64,000 bases of DNA from Juglans regia (GCF_001411555.2 NC_049907.1:32129734-32193733); one strand, 5' to 3'. Counted from the stretch's first letter, positions 33,581 to 46,640 are shown. Notes: a model not told the origin generated them from the sequence alone. Made by a program: numbers and translations.

Positions 33581-34383
33581 AATATAGAAGTCATTATAGC
33601 TTTAATGTGGGAAATGTCAACAATTTACTGGGTTTGGCTTTTAGGATGCAAGGTATGTTCTTTGTCCATGAAGAACCTTATCCTTCTCTTGGGCTCCTAT
33701 TTCAAGGCAAAGTGATCGAGAAGATTGGGTGTAGGCTAGCAAGTAGGAAGAGGTTGTACTTGTTAAAAGGTGGTTGGACCACCTTAATCAATAATAGTCT
33801 TCCAGATTTGCCACTTCTCTTCTTGTTCCCTTAATGGCCAGCATAGTGAGTCACATTGAGAAGCTCCAATGCGAATTCTTATTGAGTGAACGAGGTGAAA
33901 GAGTTTAGATTTCACCAAAGTTCTAACCAATTGGGATAAGGTATGCTAACCAATATGCAATGGTGGGCTGAGGATTCAAAAGCTAAGGGTGTTCAATCAC
34001 TCTTTCTAGTTGTCAAATGGTTAGCTTGGATTATCATGGATTATGCCTGAGAAGGTGGTGCATCATCTTGCTAGTTGGGGAAGTCTTTATGGTGTCTCGC
34101 AAATTGCAACAATATAAAATATGGTCTCCATATGCCTCCCGTGATACATTTGGAGGAAAATAAACAACCAAAATTTTGAAGGAAAAGAATCTTTGCTAGA
34201 GGAACTTAAAAGTCTCTTTTCAATACATTATTTCTCTAGGCTATAGCTATAGAATTTTATGAGTTTAGTTTTCATAATTTCCTTGTATCTATTTTTTCTC
34301 TCTAACTAGGGTTGTTTCCATATACTTGGACTTCATATATTCTTCTATTGATATTAATAAAAAAATTTACCAATAAAAAAAAT
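33581..34383 (+). pseudogene. L1-like LINE 3' end, 5'-truncated
   Basis: The translation runs SHYSFNVGNVNNLLGLAF, then GKVIEKIGCRLASRKRLYLL, KGGWTTLINNSLPDLP and ASIVSHIEKLQCEFLL. This is the part after the RT active site in plant L1-type LINEs. Later frames contain degraded segments of the C-terminal tail, and the element ends in TATTAATAAAAAAAT...AATAAAAAAAA, consistent with a poly-A tail near 34370-34383. Many stops and shifts are present. Such 5'-truncated copies are the usual product of target-primed reverse transcription. Confidence 0.8.
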
Positions 34384-34392
34384 TCCCTCCAA

Positions 34393-34677
34393 GGGGAAAA
34401 TTACATGTTACCTTCGACATTTTTTCAATTTGCTCCTTAAACTACCAAAACTTGCAATTGGCATTCTAAACTATCAAAGTTTGGAAATTTGCACATTTTG
34501 CTAAGAGTTGACTGTCAATGTGACAAAATAAAATATGTGGTACCATCTTAACAGTCAAATTTAAATCAACGGAATTTCTGAAATTTAGTAGTTTCGGATA
34601 TCAATAGTTAATTTTGGGATTTAGGTTGTATGTCTCAAAAGCAAAGGTATTTTAGGGGTCCAAAGTGTAATTTACTC
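34393..34677. mobile_element. MITE-like element with AAATTACA-type termini
   Basis: The left end GGGGAAAATTACATGTTACC and the inverted right end GAGTAAATTACACTTTGGAC are similar over about 18 bp. The content is AT-rich and non-coding. The internal segment ACATTTTGCTAAGAGTTGAC recurs, inverted and diverged, at 56665-56715. I could not fix a target duplication. Confidence 0.5.
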
Positions 34678-34998
34678 AAAAATAAAATTAATTAAGTGCT
34701 TACACAAGCTGAAAAACAAAACCCAGAAAATTATTTTTATAGTCTTGGTCTCCTCAAGCCACAATCTCATGTCCCTGGCGTGAACCAAGGTTGCTGACGC
34801 TTTCAGTTAGTGTTATATCTTCCACCTTACAAATGTACATTGAATCTTCCAAAACATGGGGTATCTCACCATTTCATGCTAGATGGGTATACTTAGATCT
34901 TCCATATTTATGGAATTTCAGCTCACATGAGTAATAGATGTTTTGATGCTGAAGATTGGTTAAGACTTCATTATCTTGATCATTAAGTTGGTACCACG
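34678..34998. other. Unassigned flank of Tat element 2
   Basis: This is non-coding sequence with no recognisable repeat boundary. The five bases next to the LTR (CCACG) do not match those at the other end of the element (ACATG), so no target duplication can be claimed. Confidence 0.4.
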
Positions 34999-35596
34999 TG
35001 TTAAGGACGTGCTTCACTGCTACACACTCCCGATCTCTGGCAACAAAAGAGTAAGAGGGCTTAGGGGGTTAAACGGGGCCCCTCCAATGCCTAAGTCAGT
35101 AATAATATTAGGCTTCTTAGAGCTAATTATTTCAAATACTTCATTAGCATACCAGGGTTCTTTAAATATAGGACTTGCCTTTTTGGGACCACCGGGACTA
35201 ACTGCCTTACCCGCTATTTAAAATTCGAACCCCGGAGCCTTCGGGTTTTAATGAGTGAATATCCTAATTACTCCAGGATAAACAGGCAGACATTCTTATC
35301 TTTAATAAACTAGACTGAGCTTTAATGGGCCAGAGTAGTTTGAGTGTGAGTGGCATGATTTGTTGGGCCCCATGACCCAAGCTCCACCCCATGAGCCCTT
35401 ATAGTGGTATTAGAGCCCTTCCAGTTATCCCGTGAAGTCTCATTACACATAGTGTGATGGGACTTTCATACTAGATGGCGTTGAACCCTTTTAGTGGAAT
35501 TAAGTGACACCTCTCTAATTACCCCGCAAAGCCTCATTATGTGTCGGGCAATGGGGCTTTTTAGACCACTAGGTGTTGGGCCTTGAGAATTGGGCC
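34999..35596 (-). repeat. 3' LTR of Tat element 2
   Basis: Bases 34999-35423 align with 56214-56660 (shared GTCTCTAAATAGAGGAC-type and CTAATTACTC(C/T)AGGATAAAC segments). The copy probably extends to 35596, where on the minus strand TGGCCCAATTC follows the G-rich tract GTGGGGGGACTT, a plausible polypurine tract. A diverged internal repeat (about 35400-35440 and 35495-35540) is visible. The outer end is less certain than the inner one. Confidence 0.65.
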
Positions 35597-36457
35597 AAAG
35601 TCCCCCCACGATGACCCCTTGAGTCCTTGCCATGCGCGATGTTGTGAGATTCGTTCTTAGGGCAACATTTGGGGTTCTGCTTCGTTATTCCCCTAGGATG
35701 TCTGTGAGAGTCGATATGCATTCCCCTTTGTGAACAGCCGCCAATATTTATTGTTCCCTACCACTTGTTTTTTCTTTCTTTTACTTCCTACCTTCTTGCA
35801 CAAGCTTCATGTCCCCTTCCTTTTCCTACGTCTGAAAACCTTTCGAGTCTTCAAGGCTTCTCCTCCTTCTCCCTACATTGTCTCCTCTGTTTTCGACATG
35901 TCCATGGCTACTAGAAAAGACCAAGGCTCAAGCTCTTCTTGTGGCGGCGGTTCTTCGCGACCTCGCAGGCCTTCTGTCTATTGCGAAGGTGCAGCGGCGA
36001 ACCCTAATGTCGAAGGAGACGCTTCCCGCTCCATCTTCGAGGGCCACCACTGGGTTTCCATCCTTTCCCGTGAAGAACTAGATGTTGTGAGGGACCACTT
36101 CAATATCCCCGATTTAGTGGGGTTGTCGTTTCCTGGCCAGCAACATGGAGTCGTGGATATCAAAGGTATGGCAGTCTTTGTTGTCCTCTGTTTGGCTATG
36201 TTTTCAATAGGGCTCCGCCTGCCCTTCGTTCGGCCTATTCGTGACGTCTTAGGCCTTGCGTCGGCCCAATTGGTGCCTAAAGCTTGGCGTATATTGATGG
36301 CCTACTGCGTTCTAGGAAGGTGGGTCCTGGAGCTCACTAGTGATGATTATCCCGATCTTACTGCTCAAAAGGTTCCCTCTCTTCATGGGTTTAGGCATTT
36401 AGATAAGAACCTTTGTAGCTTTAGGTCCCGCAGCAAACTGGTGCAATTAGAGTGTAA

Positions 36458-38669
36458 GGCTATGTTTGGGTAACCAAGTATACTCAACACTTTTCAAGTA
36501 TTCTCGTACTTTTGAAAATACTTCACATACCAAACAACTTCAAATACTCTCAATGGGACCCACAAACTCACTTCAATCTCTACTCATAACTATTCACAAA
36601 TATTCTATAATACTTATAACCATTATATATAAATAAAAAATAAAATCATTATAATATATAAATAAAAAATAAATCACTATAATATATAAATAAAAAATAA
36701 AATCGCTATAATATATAAATAAAAAATAAAATCATTATAATATATAAATAAAAAATAAATCACTATAATATATAAATAAAAAATAAAATCATATAATATA
36801 TAAATAAAAAATAAAATCACTATAATATTTATCACTATTAATATATAAATAAAAAAATAAAATCACTGTAATATTTATCACTATTATATATAAATAAAAA
36901 ATAAAATCACTATAATATATAAATAAAAAATATTTATCACTATTATATATAAATAAAAAATAAAATCGCTATAATATATAAATAAAAAATAAAATACTAA
37001 AATATATAAATAAAAAATAAAATCACTATAATATATAAATAAAAAATAAAATCACTATAATATTTATCACTATTAAATATAAATAAAAAATAAAATCATT
37101 ATAATATATAAATAAAAATAAAATCACTATAATATATAAATAAAAAATAAAATCACTATAATATATAAATAAAAAATATTTATCACTATTATATATAAAT
37201 AAAAAATAAAATCACTATAATATTTATCACTATTAAATATAAATAAAAAAATCATTATAATATATAAATAATAAAAAATCACTATAATATATAAATAAAA
37301 AATATTTATCACTATTATATATAAATAAAAAATAAAATCACTATAATATATAAATAAAAAATAAAATCATTATAATATATAAATAAAAAATAAATCACTA
37401 TAATATATAAATAAAAAATATTTATCACCATTATATATAAATAAAAAATAAAATCGCTATAATATATAAATAAAAAATAAAATCACTATAATATTTATTA
37501 CTATTAAATATAAATAAAAAATAAAATCATTATAATATATAAATAAAAAATAAAATCACTATAATATATAAATAAAAAATAAAATCACTATAATATATAA
37601 ATAAAAAATATTTATCACTATTATATATAAATAAAAATAAAATCGCTATAATATATAAATAAAAAATAAAATCACTATAATATATAAATAAAAAATAAAA
37701 TCACTATAATATATAAATAAAAAATATTTATCACTATTATATATAAATAAAAAATAAAATCACTATAATATATAAATAAAATATATTTATAACTATTATA
37801 TATAAATAAAAAATAAAATCTCTATAATATATAAATAAAAAATAAAATCACTATAATATATAAATAAAAAATAAAATCACTATAATATATAAATAAAAAA
37901 TAAAATCACTATAAAATTTATCACTATTAAATATAAAAAAATCATTATAATATATAAATAAATAGAAATCACTATAATATATAAATAAAAAATAAAATCA
38001 TTATAATATTTATCTCTATTATGTATAACTAAAAAATAAAATCACTAAAATATATAAATAAAAATAAAATCATTATAATATTTATCACTATTAATTATAA
38101 ATAAAAAAATAAAATCATTATAATATATAAATAAAAAATAAAATCACTATAATATATAAATAAAAAATAAAATCATTATAATATTTATCTCTATTATATA
38201 TAAATAAAAAATAAAATCACTAAAATATATAAATAAAAATAAAATCACTATTATATATAAATAAAAAATAAAATATTATAATATTTATCACTATTATATA
38301 TAAATTAAAAATAAAATCATAATAATATTTATCATTATTATATATAAATTAAAAATAAAATCATTATAATATTTATCATTATTATATATAAAAGTAAAAT
38401 AAAATCACTACAATATTTATTAATATTAAAAAATCACTATAATAAAATCATTATAATATTTATTATTAAAAATCAAATCCCTATAATATTTATGGGACCC
38501 ACACATTTTTCAACTACCTACTCAAAAGTCAACAACTCAACATACTTCACACATCCAAACAACTCAAAATACTCTCAATGGGACCCACAAACTCACTCCA
38601 ATCTCTACTCATAACTATTCACAAACATTCTCAACACTTCTCAACACTTTTCAACACCCAAACGTACCC
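36458..38669. mobile_element. Harbinger/Tourist-type MITE expanded by an AT-rich minisatellite
   Basis: The element begins GGCTATGTTTGGGT and ends, inverted, GGGTACGTTTGGGT. It is flanked by the 3-bp target duplication TAA (36455-36457 and 38670-38672), as in PIF/Harbinger-related MITEs. About 75 bp next to each end are direct repeats of each other (AATACTCTCAATGGGACCCA onwards). The centre, roughly 36600-38480, consists of a unit of about 29 bp (ATATATAAATAAAAAATAAA plus ATCACTATA) repeated dozens of times. Non-coding. Confidence 0.82.
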
Positions 38670-39848
38670 TAAGTATTCCCATGCCAAGGATTGGCAAAAG
38701 ATGTTTTTCTTTGTTTCGGGTAGGGGATGGGAATTTCCAGCAGATGAAGCCTTACAATAGGAATTCCCCGTTTGGGCGTCTTGGTCGCCTGTTCCTGACA
38801 AGTGTGAACTTGACCTTGAGCGTGACCTTGTTCAATCTTGGGCGATGGCTAACATTAGGTCCACTTGGTCTGACCCTCTAGACGCCCACTAACATTGAAA
38901 AATTCTTGATGGTACCTAGTCTGGGCCCATGTGCTTGGTCACAAATTTCTGGGTGCCCCCTCACTGGCGAGGAACCTAAAAAGGGGGTCACCTCTAGAGG
39001 TGGGAGGTAAAAAGAAGAAAGCTCGCCTCGTGGCCAAGTCGTCGGACACATCTATCTCTTCCTCGGGTGTCCCTTTTCCCCGTTTTGGCGAGCAAAAGGG
39101 AGGGTCAAGGAGCCCTTCAGTACCCCGGTCTAGTTCATTATACGACATCATGGATCAGGCAGACACCGAACTAGACTTCATATTGGAGACCAAGAGGCCC
39201 TGAGGTCGGAAGATCCCTCGGGAAAAGCGGTTGAGACTTCTGGATGAGCAGTCAATCCCAAAGGGGCCCCTCCTCTAGAAGGGGATGATCTTGTCTCTAT
39301 TCTGAACTTGGACTTCCTTAATGCCCCTCCCATGAGCTGTCTTCCACCCTTACAACACGAGTTTGGCACCTTGTTTCATCTTGAAGATGTTGGTGAGCTG
39401 TCTCCTGCTGCCTCGACAGCTTCGGGCGGGGACAATCCTGAGTTGCCCTTTCTCTTTCCAAACTTATCTTTCACCAACGGGAGCAGGGTGTCAGTCCCTC
39501 CCGACCCTTCAGCACTTCCCCAAGGGGGGGGGGGGATCCTACTCCAACCTTTCCTACTGGTGATCATCAAACAAGCCCTCACCACAGGTCTCCAGTCCGT
39601 GAGCATGTTGTCGTTCCCAAAGTCAACCAAATAGTCGGGACGTCTATTCAGGCGACTATTGATCCTTTGCCTCTCACTATTTACGAGCCTTTTACCCTAG
39701 AGGATGCTACTAGGGTCTCTTTTCAGATTCCAAGTGCTTACCAAGGTGCTTCCTCTTTTCGGCCTGTGACTCTTCTCAGGTCTTCAGATCACGCCATGAT
39801 GAGGCTTTTTGCTCTATCGTCCTCAAGTTACATAGCACCCTTTTGCCA

Positions 39849-39921
39849 GTGAGTTTCGCTTTTCTTTTCTTTTACCTTTTCATTAGGCTATTATCTCCTT
39901 GTCCTGATTGGGCTTTTGTAG
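39849..39921 (+). other. Predicted intron in the aORF of Tat element 2
   Basis: GTGAGTTTCG at 39849 and TTTTGTAG ending at 39921 enclose 73 nt of T-rich sequence. In one frame the exons join in phase 0 as ...STLLP to GVDKLAVVLV. The homologous aORF in Tat element 1 has its intron at the same place. The upstream exon carries a frameshift, so the join is inferred by comparison. Confidence 0.7.
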
Positions 39922-41079
39922 GGAGTTGACAAGTTAGCTGTTGTGCTGGTGGAAGACCATGTGGAGCTTGAGGAGGAAAACAACTCCATGTGCTCATTCA
40001 TTGGCAAAGCCCATGGGGTTGTTGTTTCTGCCCGAGTGGAAAAAGAAAAGTTGGTTGGTGAACTTTCCTGAGTTGAAGCATCTTTTCAGGATTAGATTGC
40101 CTCTCTCCAATCTGAGTTTACGAGCACTTTGAAGGAAGCTGCACAGGGCTACCGTTGCTAATAGGGAGGCTGAGTGAGACAACTTGGCTGCCCACTTTAG
40201 TGAAGTGGAAAAAGAGGTGGAGGAATTGCAGGCGGTGAAAGCTGACTACATTACCTGCTCGACTGCCTTCGAGAAAGAATCACGGGAAACCAACACCCCG
40301 ACTGAGCATAGCTCAGGCTGAGAAAGTTAAGGTAGAGTAGGATTTGGTTGCCGCTAAGAGTTCTCTTAAGGAGCAGGATCGCCACTTCTTGATGTTGAGT
40401 AAGAGTTACGAGACTTGTAAGAAAAATTTGACTGCTTTCGAATCAAAAGTATCCGAGCTTAATCAGGAGTTGGGCCATTCGCAAGAGCAGATTAATCGCC
40501 TTATTCCTCAAATTAACTATGTTCGTGCAATCTAAGACCGTGGTTTTAGCCTTGGCTTCAAGCTCAAGATTAAGCAGCTGCAGGAGCTTCTACTTGCACA
40601 TCCCGAGACAGATCTCTGTAACTTGAAGTGAAGAGAGATAAGGGCCAATTCGACCACCTACCACTACTTTAACTCTATTGGACGAGACGTTATGTCGGAC
40701 GCCTTCCCTCCTCCTCGTCTTCCTTGATGTTTTATTTTGGCATTTTTTTGTTTTGTTGAATTTCGAGCACTACCCCTTAGTAATTGTATATTTTCAACTA
40801 TGGTTTATATTAAGAAAGATGAATGTTTGTTTTGTTGAATTTCGGGCACTGCCCCTTAGTAATTGAATATTTTGAACTATGGTTTATGAATGTTTGCAAT
40901 TGAGAAATTTTTACCTTTGTTTTGTTCCTAAGAATGACCATTATTGTTTTATGGAGTGTGAATGTAATTGGTTTGGTCTTAGTTATGTGGAGTCAAGATA
41001 AACAAGAACAAGGAAACCAAAAGTAAGGACGAAATTGACTTATCTGAAATTCAATCGCGTGGTCTGGCAAGTGGCGGGA

Positions 41080-41425
41080 GAGTTCCTCGACCGTGTAACC
41101 TTGGCGAGAAGGTGTAGAGGGAGAGTTGCTCGACCATGTAACCATGGTGAATGAAGTGTAGTGGGAGAGTTGCTCGACCTCTTAACTCTGGCAAGTGGCG
41201 TAACGAGAGAGTTGCTCGACTGTGTAGCCTTGGCAAGAACGCATAGTGGGAAAGTCGCTCAACTGTGTAACCTTGGTGAATGGAGTTTAGCGAGAGAGTT
41301 GCTCAACCGCTTAACTCTAGCAAGTGGCGTAATGAGAGAGTTGTCAACCGTGTAGCCTTGGCGAAAAGGTGTAGCGAGAGAGTTGCTCAACCGCTTAACT
41401 TTGGCGAGTGGCATTCCAAGGGTCC
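41080..41425. repeat. 43-bp minisatellite in the 3' UTR of Tat element 2 (copy 1)
   Basis: GAGAGTTGCTCGACC-type motifs recur at 41081, 41124, 41168, 41210, 41253, 41298, 41339 and 41381, spacing 41-45 bp. It lies between integrase and the aORF, the same position as the 79-bp array of Tat element 1, but the unit sequence is unrelated. The array is repeated in copy 2 at about 47087-47432. Confidence 0.9.
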
Positions 41426-41558
41426 TAAAGTGTCAAGATTAATAAAGAAAGAATATGATATGAATAATTGAGCTTACCAAAAATCCCTTGGTAAGAATAA
41501 TGTGTCATAAAAAATGTGTTAGGCATAAAAATATCTTAAACATAAAATCTCCTCAAAT

Positions 41559-41658
41559 NNNNNNNNNNNNNNNNNNNNNNNNNNNNNNNNNNNNNNNNNN
41601 NNNNNNNNNNNNNNNNNNNNNNNNNNNNNNNNNNNNNNNNNNNNNNNNNNNNNNNNNN
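41559..41658. other. Assembly gap of 100 Ns
   Basis: Exactly 100 Ns, the conventional size for a gap of unknown length. The sequence just before it is repeated at 47465-47565, where it continues without interruption. Confidence 1.
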
Positions 41659-42853
41659 AGAAATATTTTAACTACAAAATAATTATATAAAAATAAATTT
41701 ATAAATTAACATAACTTGATTCGGTACGTTAGACTATAAAGTTATTTTTATTTTAAAATAAATCTAATTGATCGTATGAAGACATATCAGTTTGTGATTT
41801 ATTTTTGTATAATTCATTTATTTATGTAACACTTCTTTTTTAAAAAAATGAGTAAATCTAGAATCCATATAAAAAATTATTTTTTTAATATTAGACTTCA
41901 TTTTTTTTTTCAAAATGAATATACATAACTTACACAGCATAAAACTGTATTTAATATTATTTATTTTCATTACCCTATCATTTTAATCATTTTAATCAAT
42001 GGCTCACCTAATTCCATTAAATAGACCCAATAACAGAAGTGGGTACAAACAGCAAAACAGATTAAATTTAAAAGCTATAATAAGGTGGATAGCGTTTATG
42101 AATTGAATTCATCAGCATGATGGCATGGTATTATTGGTCCTCGGCCGTCGTTTACATAAAGGCCGCCGCAGTGGATCCCAGCTGGTAGAGGGAGAGGACT
42201 CAGAGGAGTCCGGCCCATCATATAGAACTCCAAAACGACAGGTTTAAAACAAAAATAAAATGACTTGCAGGTGAGTGAGGACAGCACCACGCTCATCTCT
42301 TGAAGTGTGTACACGCTCTGTATTCACGGGAGGAATATCACCTGTTAGTGTTACTCTGTGTATGGTCACCGTCTAGAAGCGTCTGAATTCGGTGTGTCCG
42401 AACGCGACGAGATTTGAGAGCGCGAGTAGACAGCACGTGAAGGAATACTTGGCTTGGGCCTAGATTTTTTACTGGCTTAGCCGGCAAGCGGTCTAACGCT
42501 GCTCTGGACTTTTTGTCTAGTTCGTTTGGTACGCGGATAAACCGTTCGTGACTGTCGTCGCTTTGTAGTTTGGGGGTCGTTTACCCGTTCCGCCTGTTAT
42601 TTTGTCGTACAACTTTGGCTCCAAAGAGTGGTGCTTAATTCAGTCATGAATTTTGTAAATGCTATACATTTTTTTTTTAAAAAAAATAAAATTTATCATT
42701 AAAAAATTAATTAATTTTATTTAAATCTCATATTTATTTATTATTTAAAAAAATATATATACGATATTTACGCAAACTATGACTATAAATATAATTTATT
42801 TTCAAATAAAATGTAGAGAAATAGTATTAATCGGAAAGTGGAGATGTGGCATC
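41659..42853. other. Unassigned single-copy-looking sequence after the gap
   Basis: This is AT-rich sequence with a GC-richer, CpG-containing part at about 42100-42640. It shares nothing with the retroelements around it. An open minus-strand frame (42096-42314) has no recognisable homology. It could be promoter or intergenic sequence from another place in the genome if the scaffold is misjoined. Confidence 0.5.
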
Positions 42854-42856
42854 TAA

Positions 42857-44676
42857 GGGTATGTTTGGGTACCAAACTACTCTCAACACTTTTCGAATAT
42901 TCTCATACTTTTGAAAATACTTCGCATGCCAAACAACTTAAAATACTCTCAATGGGATCCACAAACTCACTTCAATCTCTACTCAGAACTATTCATAAAC
43001 ATTCTATAAGACTTATCATTATTATATATAAATAAAAAATAAAATCACTATAATATTTATTACTATTAAATAAAAATAAAATAAAATTACTATAATATAT
43101 AAATAAAAAATAAAATCACTATAATATATAAATAAAAAATAAAATCACTATAATATTTATCACTATTAAATATAAATAAAAAATAAAATTACTATAATAT
43201 TTATCACTATTAAATATAAATAAAAAATAAAATCATTATAATATATAAACAAAAAATAAAATCACTATAATATATAAATAAAAAAAATCATTATAATATA
43301 TAAATAAAATATAAATCACTATAATATATAAATAAAAAATAAAATCGCTATAATATATAAATAAAAAATAACATTATTATAATATACAAATAAAAATAAA
43401 ATCATTATAATATATAAATAAAAAATAAAATCACTATAATATATAAATAAAAAATAAATCACTATAATATATAAATAAAAAATATTTATCACCATTATAT
43501 ATAAATAAAAAATAAAATCGCTATAATATATAAATAAAAAATAAAATCACTATAATATATAAATAAAAAATATTTATCACTATTATATATAAATAAAAAA
43601 TAAAATCGCTATCATATATAAATAAAAAATAAAATCGCTATAATATATAAATAAAAAATAAAATCACTATAATATATAAATAAAAAATAAAATCACTATA
43701 ATATTTATCACTGTTAAATATAAATAAAAAATAAAATCATTATAATATATAAATAAAAAATAAAATCACTATAATATATAAATAAAAAATAAAATCACTA
43801 TAATAAAATAACTATAATATATAAATAAAAAATATTTATCACTATTATATATAAATAAAAAATAAAATCACTATAATATATAAAATAAAAAATAAAATCA
43901 CTATAATATTTATCACTATTAAATATAAATAAAAAATAAAATTACTATAATATTTATCACTATTAAATATAAATAAAAAATAAAATCATTATAATATATA
44001 AATAAAAAATAAAATCACTATAATATATAAATAAAAAATAAAATCACTATTATATATAAATAAAATATAAAATCGTTATAATATATAAATAAAAAATAAA
44101 ATCAATATAATATATAAATAAAAAAATAAAATTACTATAATATTTATCACTATTAAATATAAATAAAAAATAAAATCATTATAATATTTATCTCTATTAT
44201 ATATAAATAAAAAATAAAAACACTAAAATATATAAATAAAAATAAAATCACTATTATATATAAATAAAAAATAAAATATTATAATATTTATCACTATTAT
44301 ATATAAATTAAAAATAAAATCATAATAATATTTATCATTATTATATATAAATTAAAAATAAAATCATTACAATATTTATCATTATTATATATAAAAGTAA
44401 AATAAAATCACTATAATATTTATTAATATTAAAAAATCACTATAATAAAATCATTATAATATTTATTATTAAAAATCAAATCACTATAATATTTATGGGA
44501 CCCACACATTTTTCAACTACCTACTCAAAAGTCAACAACTCAACATACTTAATTCACACATCCAAACAACTCAAAATACTCTCAATGGGACCCACAAACT
44601 CACTCCAATCTCTACTCATAACTATTCACAAACATTCTCAACACTTCTCAACACTTTTCAACACCCAAACGTACCC
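42857..44676. mobile_element. Second TAA-flanked MITE with AT-rich minisatellite
   Basis: It starts GGGTATGTTTGGGTACC and ends with the same right terminus as the copy at 36458-38669, with TAA at 42854-42856 and 44677-44679. It is 1820 bp long and its central array has about the same 29-bp unit. Its left flank is unrelated to that of the first copy, but its right flank is nearly identical to it for almost 3 kb. It is therefore either a recombinant or a misassembled chimera. Confidence 0.78.
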
Positions 44677-44679
44677 TAA

Positions 44680-46640
44680 GTATTCCCATGCCAAGGATTG
44701 GCAAAAGATGTTTTTCTTTGTTTCGGGTAGGGGATGGGAATTTCCAGCAGATGAAGCCTTACAATAGGAATTCCCCGTTTGGGCGTCTTGGTCGCCTGTT
44801 CCTGACAAGTGTGAACTTGACCTTGAGCGTGACCTTGTTCAATCTTGGGCGATGGCTAACATTAGGTCCACTTGGTCTGACCCTCTAGACGCCCACTAAC
44901 ATTGAAAAATTCTTGATGGTACCTAGTCTGGGCCCATGTGCTTGGTCACAAATTTCTGGGTGCCCCCTCGCTGGCGAGGAACCTAAAAAGGGGGTCACCT
45001 CTAGAGGTGGGAGGTAAAAAGAAGAAAGCTCGCCTCGTGGCCAAGTCGTCGGACACATCTATCTCTTCCTCGGGTGTCCCTTTTCCCCGTTTTGGCGAGC
45101 AAAAGGGAGGGTCAAGGAGCCCTTCAGTACCCCGGTCTAGTTCATTATACGACATCATGGATCAGGCAGACACCGAACTAGACTTCATATTGGAGACCAA
45201 GAGGCCCTGAGGTCGGAAGATCCCTCGGGAAAAGCGGTTGAGACTTCTGGGTGAGCAGTCAATCCCAAAGGGGCCCCTCCTCAAGAAGGGGATGATCTTG
45301 TCTCTATTCTGAACTTGGACTTCCTTAATGCCCCTCCCATGAGCTGTCTTCGACCCTTACAACACGAGTTTGGCACCTTGTTTCATCTTGAAGATGTTGG
45401 TGAGCTGTCTCCTGCTGCCTCGACAGCTTCGGGCGGGGACAATCCTGAGTTGCCCTTTCTCTTTCCAAACTTATCTTTCACCAACGGGAGCAGGGTGTCA
45501 GTCCCTCCCGACCCTTCAGCACTTCCCCAAGGGGGGGTGGGGATCCTACTCCAACCTTTCCTACTGGTGATCATCAAACAAGCCCTCACCACAGGTCTCC
45601 AGTCCGTGAGCATGTTGTCGTTCCCAAAGTCAACCAAATAGTCGGGACATCTATTCAGGCGACTATTGATCCTTTGCCTCTCACTATTTACGAGCCTTTT
45701 ACCCTAGAGGATGCTACTAGGGTCTCTTTTCAGATTCCAAGTGCTTACCAAGGTGCTTCCTCTTTTCGGCCTGTGACTCTTCTCAGGTCTTCAGATCACG
45801 CCATGATGAGGCTTTTTGCTCTATCGTCCTCAAGTTACATAGCACCCTTTTGCCAGTGAGTTTCGCTTTTCTTTTCTTTTACCTTTTCATTAGGCTATTC
45901 TCTCCTTGTCCTGATTGGGCTTTTGTAGGGAGTTGACAAGTTAGCTGTTGTGCTGGTGGAAGACCATGTGGAGCTTGAGGAGGAAAACAACTCCATGTGC
46001 TCATTCATTGGCAAAGCCCATGGGGTTGTTGTTTCTGCCCGAGTGGAAAAAGAAAAGTTGGTTGGTGAACTTTCCTGAGTTGAAGCATCTTTTCAGGATT
46101 AGATTGCCTCTCTCCAATCTGAGTTTACGAGCACTTTGAAGGAAGCTGCACAGGGCTACCGTTGCTAATAGGGAGGCTGAGTGAGACAACTTGGCTGCCC
46201 ACTTTAGTGAAGTGGAAAAAGAGGTGGAGGAATTGCAGGCGGTGAAAGCTGACTACATTACCTGCTCGACTGCCTTCGAGAAAGAATCACGGGAAACCAA
46301 CACCCCGACTGAGCATAGCTCAGGCTGAGAAAGTTAAGGTAGAGTAGGATTTGGTTGCCGCTAAGAGTTCTCTTAAGGAGCAGGATCGCCACTTCTTGAT
46401 GTTGAGTAAGAGTTACGAGACTTGTAAGAAAAATTTGACTGCTTTCGAATCAAAAGTATCCGAGCTTAATCAGGAGTTGGGCCATTCGCAAGAGCAGATT
46501 AATCGCCTTATTCCTCAAATTAACTATGTTCGTGCAATCTAAGACCGTGGTTTTAGCCTTGGCTTCAAGCTCAAGATTAAGCAGCTGCAGGAGCTTCTAC
46601 TTGGACATCCGGAGACAGATCTCTGTAACTTGAAGTGAAG
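44680..46640 (+). pseudogene. aORF C-terminal part, second copy
   Basis: It repeats the 38673-40640 part of the Tat element 2 aORF, including the predicted intron (45856-45928) and coiled coil, but lacks the N-terminal Transposase_28-like exon. It starts directly at the MITE border (KYSHAKDWQKMFFFVSG). Stops and shifts are shared with copy 1. Confidence 0.8.

Larger units (their letters stand above)
35898..40640 (+). pseudogene. Antisense additional ORF (aORF) of Tat element 2
   Basis: Relative to the element this gene is antisense. It starts at ATG 35898 (MSMATRKDQGSSSSCGGG) after a CT-rich leader. The Transposase_28-like domain includes LRLPFVRPIRDVLGLASAQL, VPKAWRILMAYCVLGRW, DDYPDLTAQKVPSLHGF and NLCSFRSRSKLVQLE. 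At 36457 the frame is cut by a MITE-type insertion and resumes at 38673 (KYSHAKDWQKMFFFVSGRGW). Excision with one TAA restores the frame. A Ser/Pro-rich middle, a predicted intron (39849-39921), GVDKLAVVLVEDHVELEEE, and a coiled coil (about 40330-40540; SKVSELNQELGHSQEQINRL) follow, ending near 40630. Several stops and shifts mean the copy is dead. It is homologous to the aORF at 25021-29033; the function is unknown. Confidence 0.82.

Noticed and set aside
35403..35416. TGGTATTAGAGC (also at 56643) resembling an initiator-Met primer-binding site on the plus strand
   Set aside because: It lies inside the LTR copies near their U3 end. The gag frame, the Tat-type primer site at 56195-56213 and the integrase all show that the element runs on the minus strand, so this is a chance match.
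37127..37312. Minus-strand hydrophobic frame rich in Tyr, Leu and Ile
   Set aside because: It is a translation of the AT-rich MITE minisatellite, not a membrane protein.
36600..38480. Regular repeats considered as a CRISPR array
   Set aside because: The window is plant DNA, the units are AT-rich and contiguous without unique spacers, and they lie inside a MITE.
42096..42314. Minus-strand open frame after the gap as a host gene
   Set aside because: Only 72 codons, no recognisable homology and no supporting exon structure.
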